Shown: positions 1 to 5,495 of the stretch, in pieces
How positions within the stretch are numbered: the stretch's first letter is position 1
Layout of the letters: each line of letters begins with the position of its first letter
Source of the DNA: Verrucomicrobiales bacterium
GTDB taxonomy: Bacteria > Verrucomicrobiota > Verrucomicrobiia > Limisphaerales > SXQI01
Assembly: GCA_005793025.1 (NCBI GenBank)
Contig: SXQI01000282.1
Location: 1-17,566, forward strand
Direction: 5' to 3'
Length of the DNA stretch: 17,566 nt
Notes under the pieces: generated by a model
The model's database searches: none
The model's input: only the letters and a program-made list of their open reading frames with translations
Told to the model about the DNA's origin: nothing
Position numbers and translations under genes: made by a program

Positions 1-162
1 GCACATCGTATGCCAATAGACGACAGAAAAACGGAGGTGATCCTTCATCGTTTTTCCCTCGACTAACTCGGTGGGATTATAGTGTTTGAAGGTAAAAGAG
101 TCGCGAGATTTGGATCCAGCGAATTCGATCTTTGGGATATTCGGAAGTAAAGATTTAGCCAT
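1..162 (-). CDS. xylA: Xylose isomerase, N-terminal fragment (cut by window edge)
   Basis: Only the first 54 codons are present; the gene continues beyond base 1. Xylose isomerase interconverts D-xylose and D-xylulose in the cytoplasm, the entry step of the isomerase pathway of xylose use. The translated start contains EFAGSKSRDSFTFKHYNP followed by a GK-x-M-K-D-HLRF stretch and a YWHTMC segment. These match the conserved N-terminal region of the long (class II, about 440 aa) xylose isomerases, for example the HYNP and HLRF...YWHT blocks of E. coli XylA. The ATG at 162-160 is the first in-frame start, with only a weak purine stretch (AGAG) upstream. No partner gene such as xylulokinase is visible because the window ends here. 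Family assignment is confident despite the short fragment. Confidence 0.9.
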   Translation of the reverse strand, partial: MAKSLLPNIPKIEFAGSKSRDSFTFKHYNPTELVEGKTMKDHLRFSVVYWHTMC

Positions 163-468
163 GATAACTACTCTAGTTGTGTGATCCTATAATTGTGAAT
201 CGTGTTGAAATAGGTGGTCATGGAAAATGTTTCGCTCACAAGAGCCACCATCCGTTAAAACTCGATCCTCAACGTTCATGAACACATTAAAACCATGACA
301 TTAAGCCCACAATCCAGCTTTCCCCGCAAGTTCGATATCGGAGCCACCAATCATTTTCCCTAGGACAGTTTTTCTACACGGGTGTCAAAAATGGAATTGA
401 TTTCACTTGCTCACGGGACGGGAGTCCTCTAGTTTCCAAGTCCGTTTTATTTCGGAACGATTTTTGGC
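163..468. other. Non-coding gap between xylA and tRNA-Lys
   Basis: No ORF with coding character is present. The gap must hold the xylA promoter (minus strand) and the tRNA promoter (plus strand), but neither shows a convincing -35/-10 pair. The one clear symmetry is a perfect 10-bp palindrome GTTCATGAAC at 274-283, about 112 bp upstream of the xylA start. It could be an operator of a sugar regulator, but a single short palindrome is weak support. A TTGTGAA half-site at about 193-199 resembles half of a CRP site without a matching second arm. Confidence 0.5.
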
Positions 469-544
469 GGGTTGGTAGCTCAGTCGGTAGAGCAGTGCCC
501 TTTTAAGGCATTGGTCGTGGGTTCGAGTCCCACCCAACCCACCA
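469..544 (+). tRNA. tRNA-Lys (anticodon UUU), CCA encoded
   Basis: A complete cloverleaf can be folded by eye. The acceptor stem is GGGTTGG/CCAACCC. The D arm is GCTC...GAGC. The anticodon stem GTGCC/GGCAT encloses the loop CTTTTAA, so the anticodon is TTT (Lys). The T arm is GTGGG-TTCGAGT-CCCAC. One discriminator A is followed by a genomically encoded CCA. The length is 76 nt, with no intron or variable-arm extension. Decodes AAA/AAG. Confidence 0.97.
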
Positions 545-641
545 TTTGTTCCTCTTCGCGATCAGATTTACCCCCATGCAAATGCGAAAACCAGCGGCTG
601 GTCCGTTGACTTTTGGGGGTTGTTTTGTAGAGTTGTGGGGG

Positions 642-1403
642 ATGAGACTCGACATTTCACGCTTCCTCGATTCTTGGGAATACCAGCCCGGCAAGATTGT
701 GGTTCGCAAAATCAAGGGCAAGGATGGACAGCCGAAGATACAGCTTCGGGTGGATCTGGGGATTTTGCAAATGAACCTAACAGGCCGACCCGATGGTAAA
801 ATGCCGTTCGGCCACGAATCACTCTTTGAACATTACCTCGCCCGATTAGCCAAACACGCCGATGCTCAAGGTTCGGATCCTTCAGGGTTTAAGCTCACTG
901 TCGAAGATTGCAGCAAATTGCAGCAGGAGGTAATTCAGTTTCATCACCGTTACATCTGCTTGTTTCAACTGAAGGAATACGACGCGGTGATCCGTGACAC
1001 AGAGAGAAATCTTGCAGTCTTCGATTTTGTAAATCAGTTTGCAGATACTCCAGAAATAGCGGCAAACATTGGACAGTTGCGTCCGCAGCTTCTGATGATG
1101 AGAGCTCGGGCCAAAGGATCCAAGGAAACGGAGGCTGACCAGCATAGCACCGCGATTGACACCATCGAACAGACCATGGAGGAAATCCGGACATTTTTCC
1201 GGGATCAAAACCGACCGGAACTCGCCGAGTTATCCGGTGAGATTCAGTCGTTGCAACAGTGGTCTCAAGAAATTCGATCCACGCGCCCCCTCAGTCAGCG
1301 GGAGCAACTCGAACAAGCGTTGAACGATGCGGTCAGGCGTGAGGATTACGAGAAGGCGGCCGAGGTTCGTGATGCGCTGCGTAATCTCAAATCAGTTTCC
1401 TGA
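642..1403 (+). CDS. UvrB/UvrC (UVR) motif-containing protein of unknown function
   Basis: This is a 253-residue soluble protein. The C-terminus (about residues 222-248) carries a UVR motif, REQLEQALNDAVRREDYEKA followed by AEVRDALRNL, the helical-hairpin interaction motif shared by UvrB, UvrC, ClpC and McsA. The rest is not recognisable as a nuclease or helicase, so a repair role should not be assumed. The N-terminal 75 residues look like a compact beta-rich segment (WEYQPGKIVVRKIKGKDGQP), and the middle is helical with a tetratricopeptide-like feel (YICLFQLKEYDAVIRDTERN). I chose ATG 642, preceded by GTGGGGG, over the in-frame ATG at 546, because that one lies two bases after the tRNA and adds 32 residues without family character. 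The next gene starts 7 bp downstream, suggesting co-transcription. Similar UVR-motif proteins are, from memory, common in Verrucomicrobia and Planctomycetes. Confidence 0.8.
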   Translation: MRLDISRFLDSWEYQPGKIVVRKIKGKDGQPKIQLRVDLGILQMNLTGRPDGKMPFGHESLFEHYLARLAKHADAQGSDPSGFKLTVEDCSKLQQEVIQFHHRYICLFQLKEYDAVIRDTERNLAVFDFVNQFADTPEIAANIGQLRPQLLMMRARAKGSKETEADQHSTAIDTIEQTMEEIRTFFRDQNRPELAELSGEIQSLQQWSQEIRSTRPLSQREQLEQALNDAVRREDYEKAAEVRDALRNLKSVS

Positions 1404-1410
1404 CCCAACT

Positions 1411-1866
1411 ATGTCTAGTCCTTCAATGCAGGATCAATTAGCTGCGCAGATTAAAGCTGCGATGCTCGCCCGTGATGCCGAGCGGTTGTCAACGCTACGG
1501 ATGCTCAAATCTGCTCTTGGTTACCTCCAAATCGAGCGTAAGGAGGAACCTCTGACGGATGCTGACTTTATCGCGATGGTTCAGCGAGAGATTAAGAAAC
1601 GTCAGGATTCCATCAGTCAATTCGAACTAGCGGGGAGGGTCGAGTTAGCCGCGAAGGAGAAGCAGGAAGCAATTGTTCTCCAGACCTTCCTCCCCACACC
1701 CCTGACTCCGATTGAGCTCGAGGCTTTGGTGAATGCTACGATCCAACGGTTGGGTGCCACAGGAAAAAAGGAGATGGGGGCGGTCATCAAAGCGGTTCAA
1801 GCAGAAGCGGCAGGTCGAACGGATGGCAAATCGATCAGCGGTTTGGTGAGCAAACTTTTGCCCTGA
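1411..1866 (+). CDS. yqeY: YqeY / GatB-YqeY domain protein
   Basis: This 151-residue protein matches the usual length of the family (about 147-150 aa). Hallmarks are an N-terminal helix (DQLAAQIKAAMLARDAERLS), then TLRMLKSAL, the REIKKRQDSI block at about 62-71, the QEAIVLQTFLP segment, and a C-terminal GKKEMGAVIKAV...GRTDGKSISGLV tail. YqeY resembles the tRNA-binding C-terminal domain of the GatB subunit of the tRNA amidotransferase. Its cellular role is unresolved, so the name reflects homology, not a known reaction. ATG 1411 follows the upstream stop by 7 bp; ATG 1426 (146 aa) is an alternative, and neither has a Shine-Dalgarno sequence. The in-frame start at 1327 is rejected because it lies inside the preceding gene. 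The gene converges with the DUF420 gene, 18 bp away. Confidence 0.93.
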   Translation: MSSPSMQDQLAAQIKAAMLARDAERLSTLRMLKSALGYLQIERKEEPLTDADFIAMVQREIKKRQDSISQFELAGRVELAAKEKQEAIVLQTFLPTPLTPIELEALVNATIQRLGATGKKEMGAVIKAVQAEAAGRTDGKSISGLVSKLLP

Positions 1867-1881
1867 TCATCCAAGACCCAA

Positions 1882-1899
1882 TTCTCACTTCTGTGGGAA
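1882..1899. terminator. Possible bidirectional hairpin between yqeY and the DUF420 gene
   Basis: TTCTCAC (1882-1888) and GTGGGAA (1893-1899) form a 7-bp stem (one G-U pair on one strand) around a TTCT loop, exactly at the convergent gene ends and overlapping the DUF420 stop. No clear U tract follows in either direction, so termination activity is only a guess. Confidence 0.3.
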
Positions 1900-2310
1900 G
1901 ATTTGATACAGGAGTAAATAGATTAAAACTCCTGTAACCGAGACATACATCCAGACGGGCCAAGTCCAGCGTGCGATTTTTTTGTGCAGCTCCCAACGTT
2001 CGCGCCACGCACGATTGAGGCTCATCAGGATCATCGGAACGACAACGATCGCGAGGATTGTGTGGGTTAGGAGCAAGACTAAGTAAATCGGTCGAAACCA
2101 AGCAGGATTTCGGAATTCGGTTCTTCCTGCAAAAAAATGGTAAGTAAGGTAGGAGGCAAGGAAGATCGTCGATGTGACGAACGCGGAAATCATCGCATTC
2201 CGATGGGCAACCTTATTGCCTTTTCTAATCATGCAGAAACCGACCGAGAGAAAGATCACACTCAGACTGTTCAAGCAGGCATTTACGAGGGGTAGGTCAG
2301 TAATACTCAT
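1885..2310 (-). CDS. DUF420 membrane protein, probable cytochrome oxidase assembly factor (CtaM/YozB-like)
   Basis: A 141-residue protein with four predicted membrane segments (about 8-28, 40-60, 74-98 and 116-137). Histidines H36, H58 and H83 lie at or in membrane segments (VAHRNAM, LTYHFF, LLTHTILA), as expected for the DUF420 family. That family includes Staphylococcus aureus CtaM and Bacillus YozB; CtaM is required for heme A-containing oxidase activity. The sequence R-x-F-R-P-I-Y before helix 3 and the W-E-L-HKKIARWTWP-W-Y stretch before helix 4 are typical. It starts 3 bp after the sco stop, so it is almost certainly co-translated with it as the last gene of the oxidase cluster. The specific assembly role here is inferred from family and context. 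Confidence 0.85.
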   Translation of the reverse strand: MSITDLPLVNACLNSLSVIFLSVGFCMIRKGNKVAHRNAMISAFVTSTIFLASYLTYHFFAGRTEFRNPAWFRPIYLVLLLTHTILAIVVVPMILMSLNRAWRERWELHKKIARWTWPVWMYVSVTGVLIYLLLYQIFPQK

Positions 2311-2313
2311 AGT

Positions 2314-2964
2314 TCAACGAGGATTTGTGCGGATTAAAGCGTTCGCAGCAGTGATCAAGCGATTCTCAAAATCAGGTTCCAAACTTTCAAAACTCCCACG
2401 GACTCGGCCCTTTTGATCAACCAGCATGAATACGGTACTGTGGATAAAAAGATCATCCGGAACGGTTTGCTGGTTGGCTTCCTTTTCCAATGCAGTGAGT
2501 TTAAGCCCTTCTAATGCCAAGTTCGCGATTTCTTTCATCGAACCCGTTAGAAAAAACCAGCGACTCGGATTCGCACCAAATCGTTCTGAAAATCGTTTAA
2601 GAACTGTCGGAGTGTCGTGAACTGGATCTGTCGTCAACGTCACGAATCGAACGGGAGACTCTTCTGGGAACGCTCTTTGTAAAGCAGCCATTCTTTCCGT
2701 CATCCGAGGACACGGACCGGGGCATCGGCTAAAGACAATATCGGCGATCCAAACCTTTCCTTGGAGATCGGCATACGTCGTGACTCCACCTAACTGGTTG
2801 GTAAGTTGAAATGAACCTACCTGACCATAAACAGGCATTCGATCGGTGAGTAGGATCGACTCATCGAACCGCGTGCGAACGAACATGATAGACACGCCGA
2901 TCAATACAACGACGAGCGATCCCCATACCACCCAAGAAACCAAAGTTGACTGTTTACTGACCAT
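2314..2964 (-). CDS. SCO1/SenC family copper chaperone for the CuA site
   Basis: A 216-residue, membrane-anchored thioredoxin-fold protein. One N-terminal membrane helix (about 9-28) anchors it, leaving the domain outside the cytoplasmic membrane. The copper-binding C-x3-C motif is present as CPGPC (C81, C85) and the distal histidine ligand as H175 in DLFIHSTVF. The conserved TLTTDPVHDTP block (about 109-119), with D113, is also intact. SCO proteins deliver copper to, or reduce the cysteines of, the CuA centre of oxidase subunit II, whose gene coxB lies immediately upstream. The start has the best ribosome-binding site in the window, GGAGGAG about 10 nt from the ATG, but that site sits in the 3' arm of a terminator-like hairpin (2969-3006). 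All key residues are present. Confidence 0.95.
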   Translation of the reverse strand: MVSKQSTLVSWVVWGSLVVVLIGVSIMFVRTRFDESILLTDRMPVYGQVGSFQLTNQLGGVTTYADLQGKVWIADIVFSRCPGPCPRMTERMAALQRAFPEESPVRFVTLTTDPVHDTPTVLKRFSERFGANPSRWFFLTGSMKEIANLALEGLKLTALEKEANQQTVPDDLFIHSTVFMLVDQKGRVRGSFESLEPDFENRLITAANALIRTNPR

Positions 2965-2968
2965 AATG

Positions 2969-3006
2969 AAAAAGCTCCTCCGAGACCGTGAAACGGCCGA
3001 AGGAGC
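2969..3006 (-). terminator. Hairpin plus U5 after coxB, containing the sco ribosome-binding site
   Basis: Read on the minus strand, GGCTCCTTCGG...CGGAGGAGC folds into a 6-bp outer stem (AGGAGC with GCTCCT), a 2-bp CG middle step and a 4-bp inner stem CCGT/ACGG with a short loop. TTTTT follows directly. That is the layout of an intrinsic terminator, 20 bp past the coxB stop. The 3' arm contains GGAGGAG, the likely Shine-Dalgarno of sco, whose ATG is 10 nt on. The structure could therefore lower both readthrough and sco translation. Folding was done by eye. Confidence 0.6.
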
Positions 3007-3026
3007 CCTTATTTACACCAGATTTA

Positions 3027-3794
3027 TTACTCGAAACTTACAGCTCCCCCACCGGATTTACTCTTCTCAGCCATATATTTCTCGTAGTCTTCCGGGGTGA
3101 CAACTTTGAACACACCCTTCATAAAATAATGCGAATTACCACAGAGTTGTGCGCAGTTGATCAAGTAGTCGCCGACTTTGGTGGGCTCGAACCAAAGCGG
3201 AATACTGAGCCCGGGGATGCAATCTTGAGTGATACGGAACGGAACAACTTTGAATGAATGGATGACGTCCTTTGAGGTAAAGTAGGTGATAACCGGTTTC
3301 CCTAACGGAACAATCATCTCGTTCAGCGGGGCAGTGATGTCGTCCTTCCCTGCGGGATCAGAATTATCCAAGCCTAGTGGGTTCGAGGTGCTCAGGAATT
3401 TGACATCCTGCTTCCCGAATATGCCATCTTTGCCGGAATAACGAGTATTCCAAGCGAATTGCTCTGCCGTAATACGAAGGACGGTTGCATCCTTCTCAGC
3501 AGGAAACTTATCCACCAAACCACCCCAGAGCGGCACGGCGAAACCAACGAGTAGGGCGATTTCGATCGACGCCACCGCGAGTTCGATATAACTCGAGGCG
3601 TGGGACTTGGCACCGGTATAACAGGCCTTTGGGTTCGCAGATTTCCGAAACTTGAAAACCGTGTAAAGGAAGTAAGCAAGCCAGCCCGCAAACAGCGCGA
3701 ACATCAGGTAGTGAACATAATAGACCAATTTATCCACCTGAGGCCCGTGAACGGACATACTCACTGGCAAACCAAGAAAACCAAACAGATTCAT
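3027..3794 (-). CDS. coxB: Cytochrome c oxidase subunit II (CuA subunit)
   Basis: A 255-residue subunit with two N-terminal membrane helices (about 24-46 and 70-92) and an outer cupredoxin domain carrying the dinuclear CuA centre that accepts electrons from cytochrome c. The CuA ligands are visible: H179 (DVIHSF), then CAQLCGNSHYFM, giving C214, C218, H222 and M225. The bridging position usually Glu (CxELC) is Gln216; glutamine is known there in the Thermus ba3 enzyme. The substrate-side FRITQDCIPG block is present, and no fused cytochrome c domain is seen, so this is aa3- rather than caa3-like. A 30-residue stretch (about 120-150) in the cupredoxin domain looks like a lineage-specific loop. 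The gene follows coxA, coxC and subunit IV instead of preceding coxA. AGGA lies directly against the ATG, so the start has no well-spaced ribosome-binding site. Confidence 0.96.
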   Translation of the reverse strand: MNLFGFLGLPVSMSVHGPQVDKLVYYVHYLMFALFAGWLAYFLYTVFKFRKSANPKACYTGAKSHASSYIELAVASIEIALLVGFAVPLWGGLVDKFPAEKDATVLRITAEQFAWNTRYSGKDGIFGKQDVKFLSTSNPLGLDNSDPAGKDDITAPLNEMIVPLGKPVITYFTSKDVIHSFKVVPFRITQDCIPGLSIPLWFEPTKVGDYLINCAQLCGNSHYFMKGVFKVVTPEDYEKYMAEKSKSGGGAVSFE

Positions 3795-3816
3795 TCCTAA
3801 GTATTAATGTAAAAGG

Positions 3817-4083
3817 TTAAGGAGTCGGGACATCGGTCGTGTCATTAACGGGAAGCGGATTTTGATGAGCTCGGCGATTAAGAAAGACGAAAAACGTCGA
3901 AATCGTCGCCAAAGTAGAAACGATAAAGAATAATAAAGTAAGGATTCCCCAGTTCATCCCCACGGCTAATCGGGAGTCGGATTTTCCGAAACAGACTGCG
4001 CAGGCAGAAGCCGTGGAAGGGTAGAAGAGCATTAGCCCAATAAACGTAGCACCGAGACGTTGAATGAGGAGGTTTCCCTTCAT
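3817..4083 (-). CDS. Small secreted or membrane protein with CAVC motif, unknown function
   Basis: An 88-residue protein I do not recognise as a named family. It has a signal-like N-terminus (MKGNLLIQRL followed by a hydrophobic run ending STASA), directly followed by CAVC (C28, C31), then a membrane helix at about 44-68 and a short polar tail. If the signal is cleaved after STASA, the mature protein would begin with the Cys pair on the outer face of the membrane; it is not a good lipobox because position -3 is Ala. The start ATG overlaps the upstream 68-aa gene's TGA as ATGA, which fixes this start over a longer in-frame one at 4218 lying inside that gene. The position between subunit IV and coxB, and a C-x2-C pair, suggest copper handling or oxidase assembly; this is inference. 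Confidence 0.72.
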   Translation of the reverse strand: MKGNLLIQRLGATFIGLMLFYPSTASACAVCFGKSDSRLAVGMNWGILTLLFFIVSTLATISTFFVFLNRRAHQNPLPVNDTTDVPTP

Positions 4084-4286
4084 TGGTAACTGATGTGCTT
4101 TAGTTTTTTGAGAAAAAACCGACCATACACCAATACCATCAGACTTGTGACAGCAGCGCAGATCGCAGCGGTCAAGTGATTGGATGATTGGGTGCGAGCA
4201 AATTCCTGATAGGCCCACACCGTGAGGAATAGGGTCAGAGCCAATGTGGCTAGCACGAAAACAATATGGAATGCTTTAAGGGACAT
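4080..4286 (-). CDS. Small two-helix membrane protein in the oxidase operon, unknown function
   Basis: A 68-residue protein with two predicted membrane helices (about 5-25 and 39-59) and a basic C-terminal end (RFFLKKLKH). No recognisable domain. It overlaps the end of the subunit IV gene by 11 bp and shares ATGA with the next gene, so it sits in a tightly packed, probably translationally coupled run. That arrangement argues it is a real gene. It may be a small accessory subunit or an assembly factor of the oxidase; nothing in the sequence shows which. Confidence 0.68.
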   Translation of the reverse strand: MSLKAFHIVFVLATLALTLFLTVWAYQEFARTQSSNHLTAAICAAVTSLMVLVYGRFFLKKLKHISYQ

Positions 4287-4635
4287 AGCTTTGATGATGG
4301 ATCAAGCTGGCAGGTTCGGAAGACCACAGCGTCAGATACATTAAACCTGCAAAGAAAAACGCGGTAGCAACCAAGATCGCGTAAATCATTTTCTTTTCAG
4401 AAATTAAATGCATGAAATAACCAGCAACAAGGAAAGCCTTGATGCTAGCGATGATTAGCGCGACAACGATATTCATCGTTGATGAGCCGAAATTGACGTA
4501 TGAAGCCAACACCGTGACAATGGTTCCTACAGTGAGGGCACCAAAGATTATCAAATACCGCCGAACTTCAGAGGCCACATCATGGTGTCCGTCTGAGGTT
4601 GAGTGTCCGGTCGTTGGGGTTGAAGAATGACTCAT
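4276..4635 (-). CDS. Cytochrome c oxidase subunit IV family protein (prokaryotic COX4/CtaF-like)
   Basis: A 119-residue protein with three membrane helices (about 27-46, 54-76 and 83-104). Helix 2 carries the family hallmark IKAFLVAGYFMHL (about 65-77), typical of the small bacterial subunit IV (CtaF/CoxD) that stabilises the CuB site of heme-copper oxidases. The N-terminus before helix 1 is polar and His-rich (MSHSSTPTTGHSTSDGHHD), giving H3, H11, H17 and H18. ATG 4635 was chosen, 8 bp after the coxC stop; the longer in-frame ATG at 4701 would run inside coxC. Placement after coxA and coxC supports the call. Confidence 0.9.
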   Translation of the reverse strand: MSHSSTPTTGHSTSDGHHDVASEVRRYLIIFGALTVGTIVTVLASYVNFGSSTMNIVVALIIASIKAFLVAGYFMHLISEKKMIYAILVATAFFFAGLMYLTLWSSEPASLIHHQSYVP

Positions 4636-4643
4636 AAAATGGA

Positions 4644-5477
4644 TCAGAGAAGGTACAATACAGGGAACAGGAATATCCAGACTAAGTCTACAAAGTGCCA
4701 AAATAACCCGGAGATTTCGATACGGTTTGTGAACTGCTCAGGATTGGTTTTCCACATTTTGGCACCCGGGCCAAAGAAGAACGCCATCACGATTGCACCA
4801 CCGATCACATGCAGAGCGTGTAACCCAGTCAGTGTGAAATAAATTGCCAGATAGGCATGATGTTTGGGGCCATAATTCTCCATGTGTTCAATCGTGGATC
4901 GTTGGATCGTGATGAGCTCATGCTTGTCAGAATGCTCCTTCGCTCCATGGTCGGCGGCAGCATGTGCTCCAGCAGGTTCAGGCCCAAATCCATAGGCGAT
5001 GGCTCGCGCCGTATAGAGGCGGTGAGCTGAAGGGTGCAGGACAATCTTATCTTTGTCTTCTTGCACTAAATGACCATCATAGACGTGGAATTTGTCGCCT
5101 TCTTTCGTCACGACTTCGTAATGCGTGAGCTTATCATTATATTCGAATGATTTGATCACCAAGAAAATGAGCGCGCAGACCAGAGTGGCTCCTTGATACA
5201 TCCGCCATTTGCCGAATTGTTTCATTTTAAGTGATGCCCAAGCCATCACCACGGTGACCGATGAAACGATCAGGACAATTGTGTTGAGTGTTCCCAACGG
5301 GACGTTGAGGAGACCATGCGGCCAAGTTCCCGGGGTGGCACCGACGCGGAGGAGAATGTAGGCAGAGAAGAGTGCTCCGAAGAGCATGACTTCCGAGGCG
5401 AGGAACAGCCAGATACCCAACTTGGCATTGTAAAGCCCGGTATCTTTCCGTGCGTTGACTGTATAAGGAATTTCCAT
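4644..5477 (-). CDS. coxC: Cytochrome c oxidase subunit III
   Basis: A 277-residue protein of the five-helix bacterial type lacking the first two helices of the mitochondrial subunit. Helices lie at about 20-43, 58-82, 94-110, 208-234 and 256-275. Family signatures include KLGIWLFLASEVMLFGAL near the start, TGLHALHVIGG (about 217-227), and ISGLFWHFVDLVWIFLFP at the end. Between helices 3 and 4 there is a loop of about 95 residues (113-207), much longer than usual and rich in His and charged residues. By standard subunit III topology this loop faces outside the cytoplasm. Subunit III does not bind redox metals but protects subunit I from inactivation. It lies 18 bp downstream of coxA and 8 bp upstream of the subunit IV gene, with no frameshift. 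Confidence 0.96.
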   Translation of the reverse strand: MEIPYTVNARKDTGLYNAKLGIWLFLASEVMLFGALFSAYILLRVGATPGTWPHGLLNVPLGTLNTIVLIVSSVTVVMAWASLKMKQFGKWRMYQGATLVCALIFLVIKSFEYNDKLTHYEVVTKEGDKFHVYDGHLVQEDKDKIVLHPSAHRLYTARAIAYGFGPEPAGAHAAADHGAKEHSDKHELITIQRSTIEHMENYGPKHHAYLAIYFTLTGLHALHVIGGAIVMAFFFGPGAKMWKTNPEQFTNRIEISGLFWHFVDLVWIFLFPVLYLL

Positions 5478-5495
5478 GATGTTTACTTGCTAGAA

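Noticed and set aside
180..210. CRP site upstream of xylA
   Set aside because: Only a TGTGA half-site is present, and the second arm (TCACA at N6) is missing.
439..468. Terminator-like stem TCCG...CGGA before the tRNA
   Set aside because: Only a 4-bp stem with an 8-nt loop and no tight U run; not convincing.
546..641. Upstream start for the UVR-motif protein at 546
   Set aside because: It begins two bases after the tRNA 3' end and adds 32 residues without family character; ATG 642 has a better G-rich upstream stretch.
503..721. Minus-strand 72-codon ORF across the tRNA
   Set aside because: It reads through the tRNA (giving a WDSNPRP peptide, a well-known spurious tRNA-antisense product) and overlaps a real gene.
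3817..4218. Longer 133-codon version of the CAVC protein
   Set aside because: The extra 45 residues lie in the coding region of the 68-aa gene; the ATGA-coupled ATG at 4083 gives a proper signal-like N-terminus.
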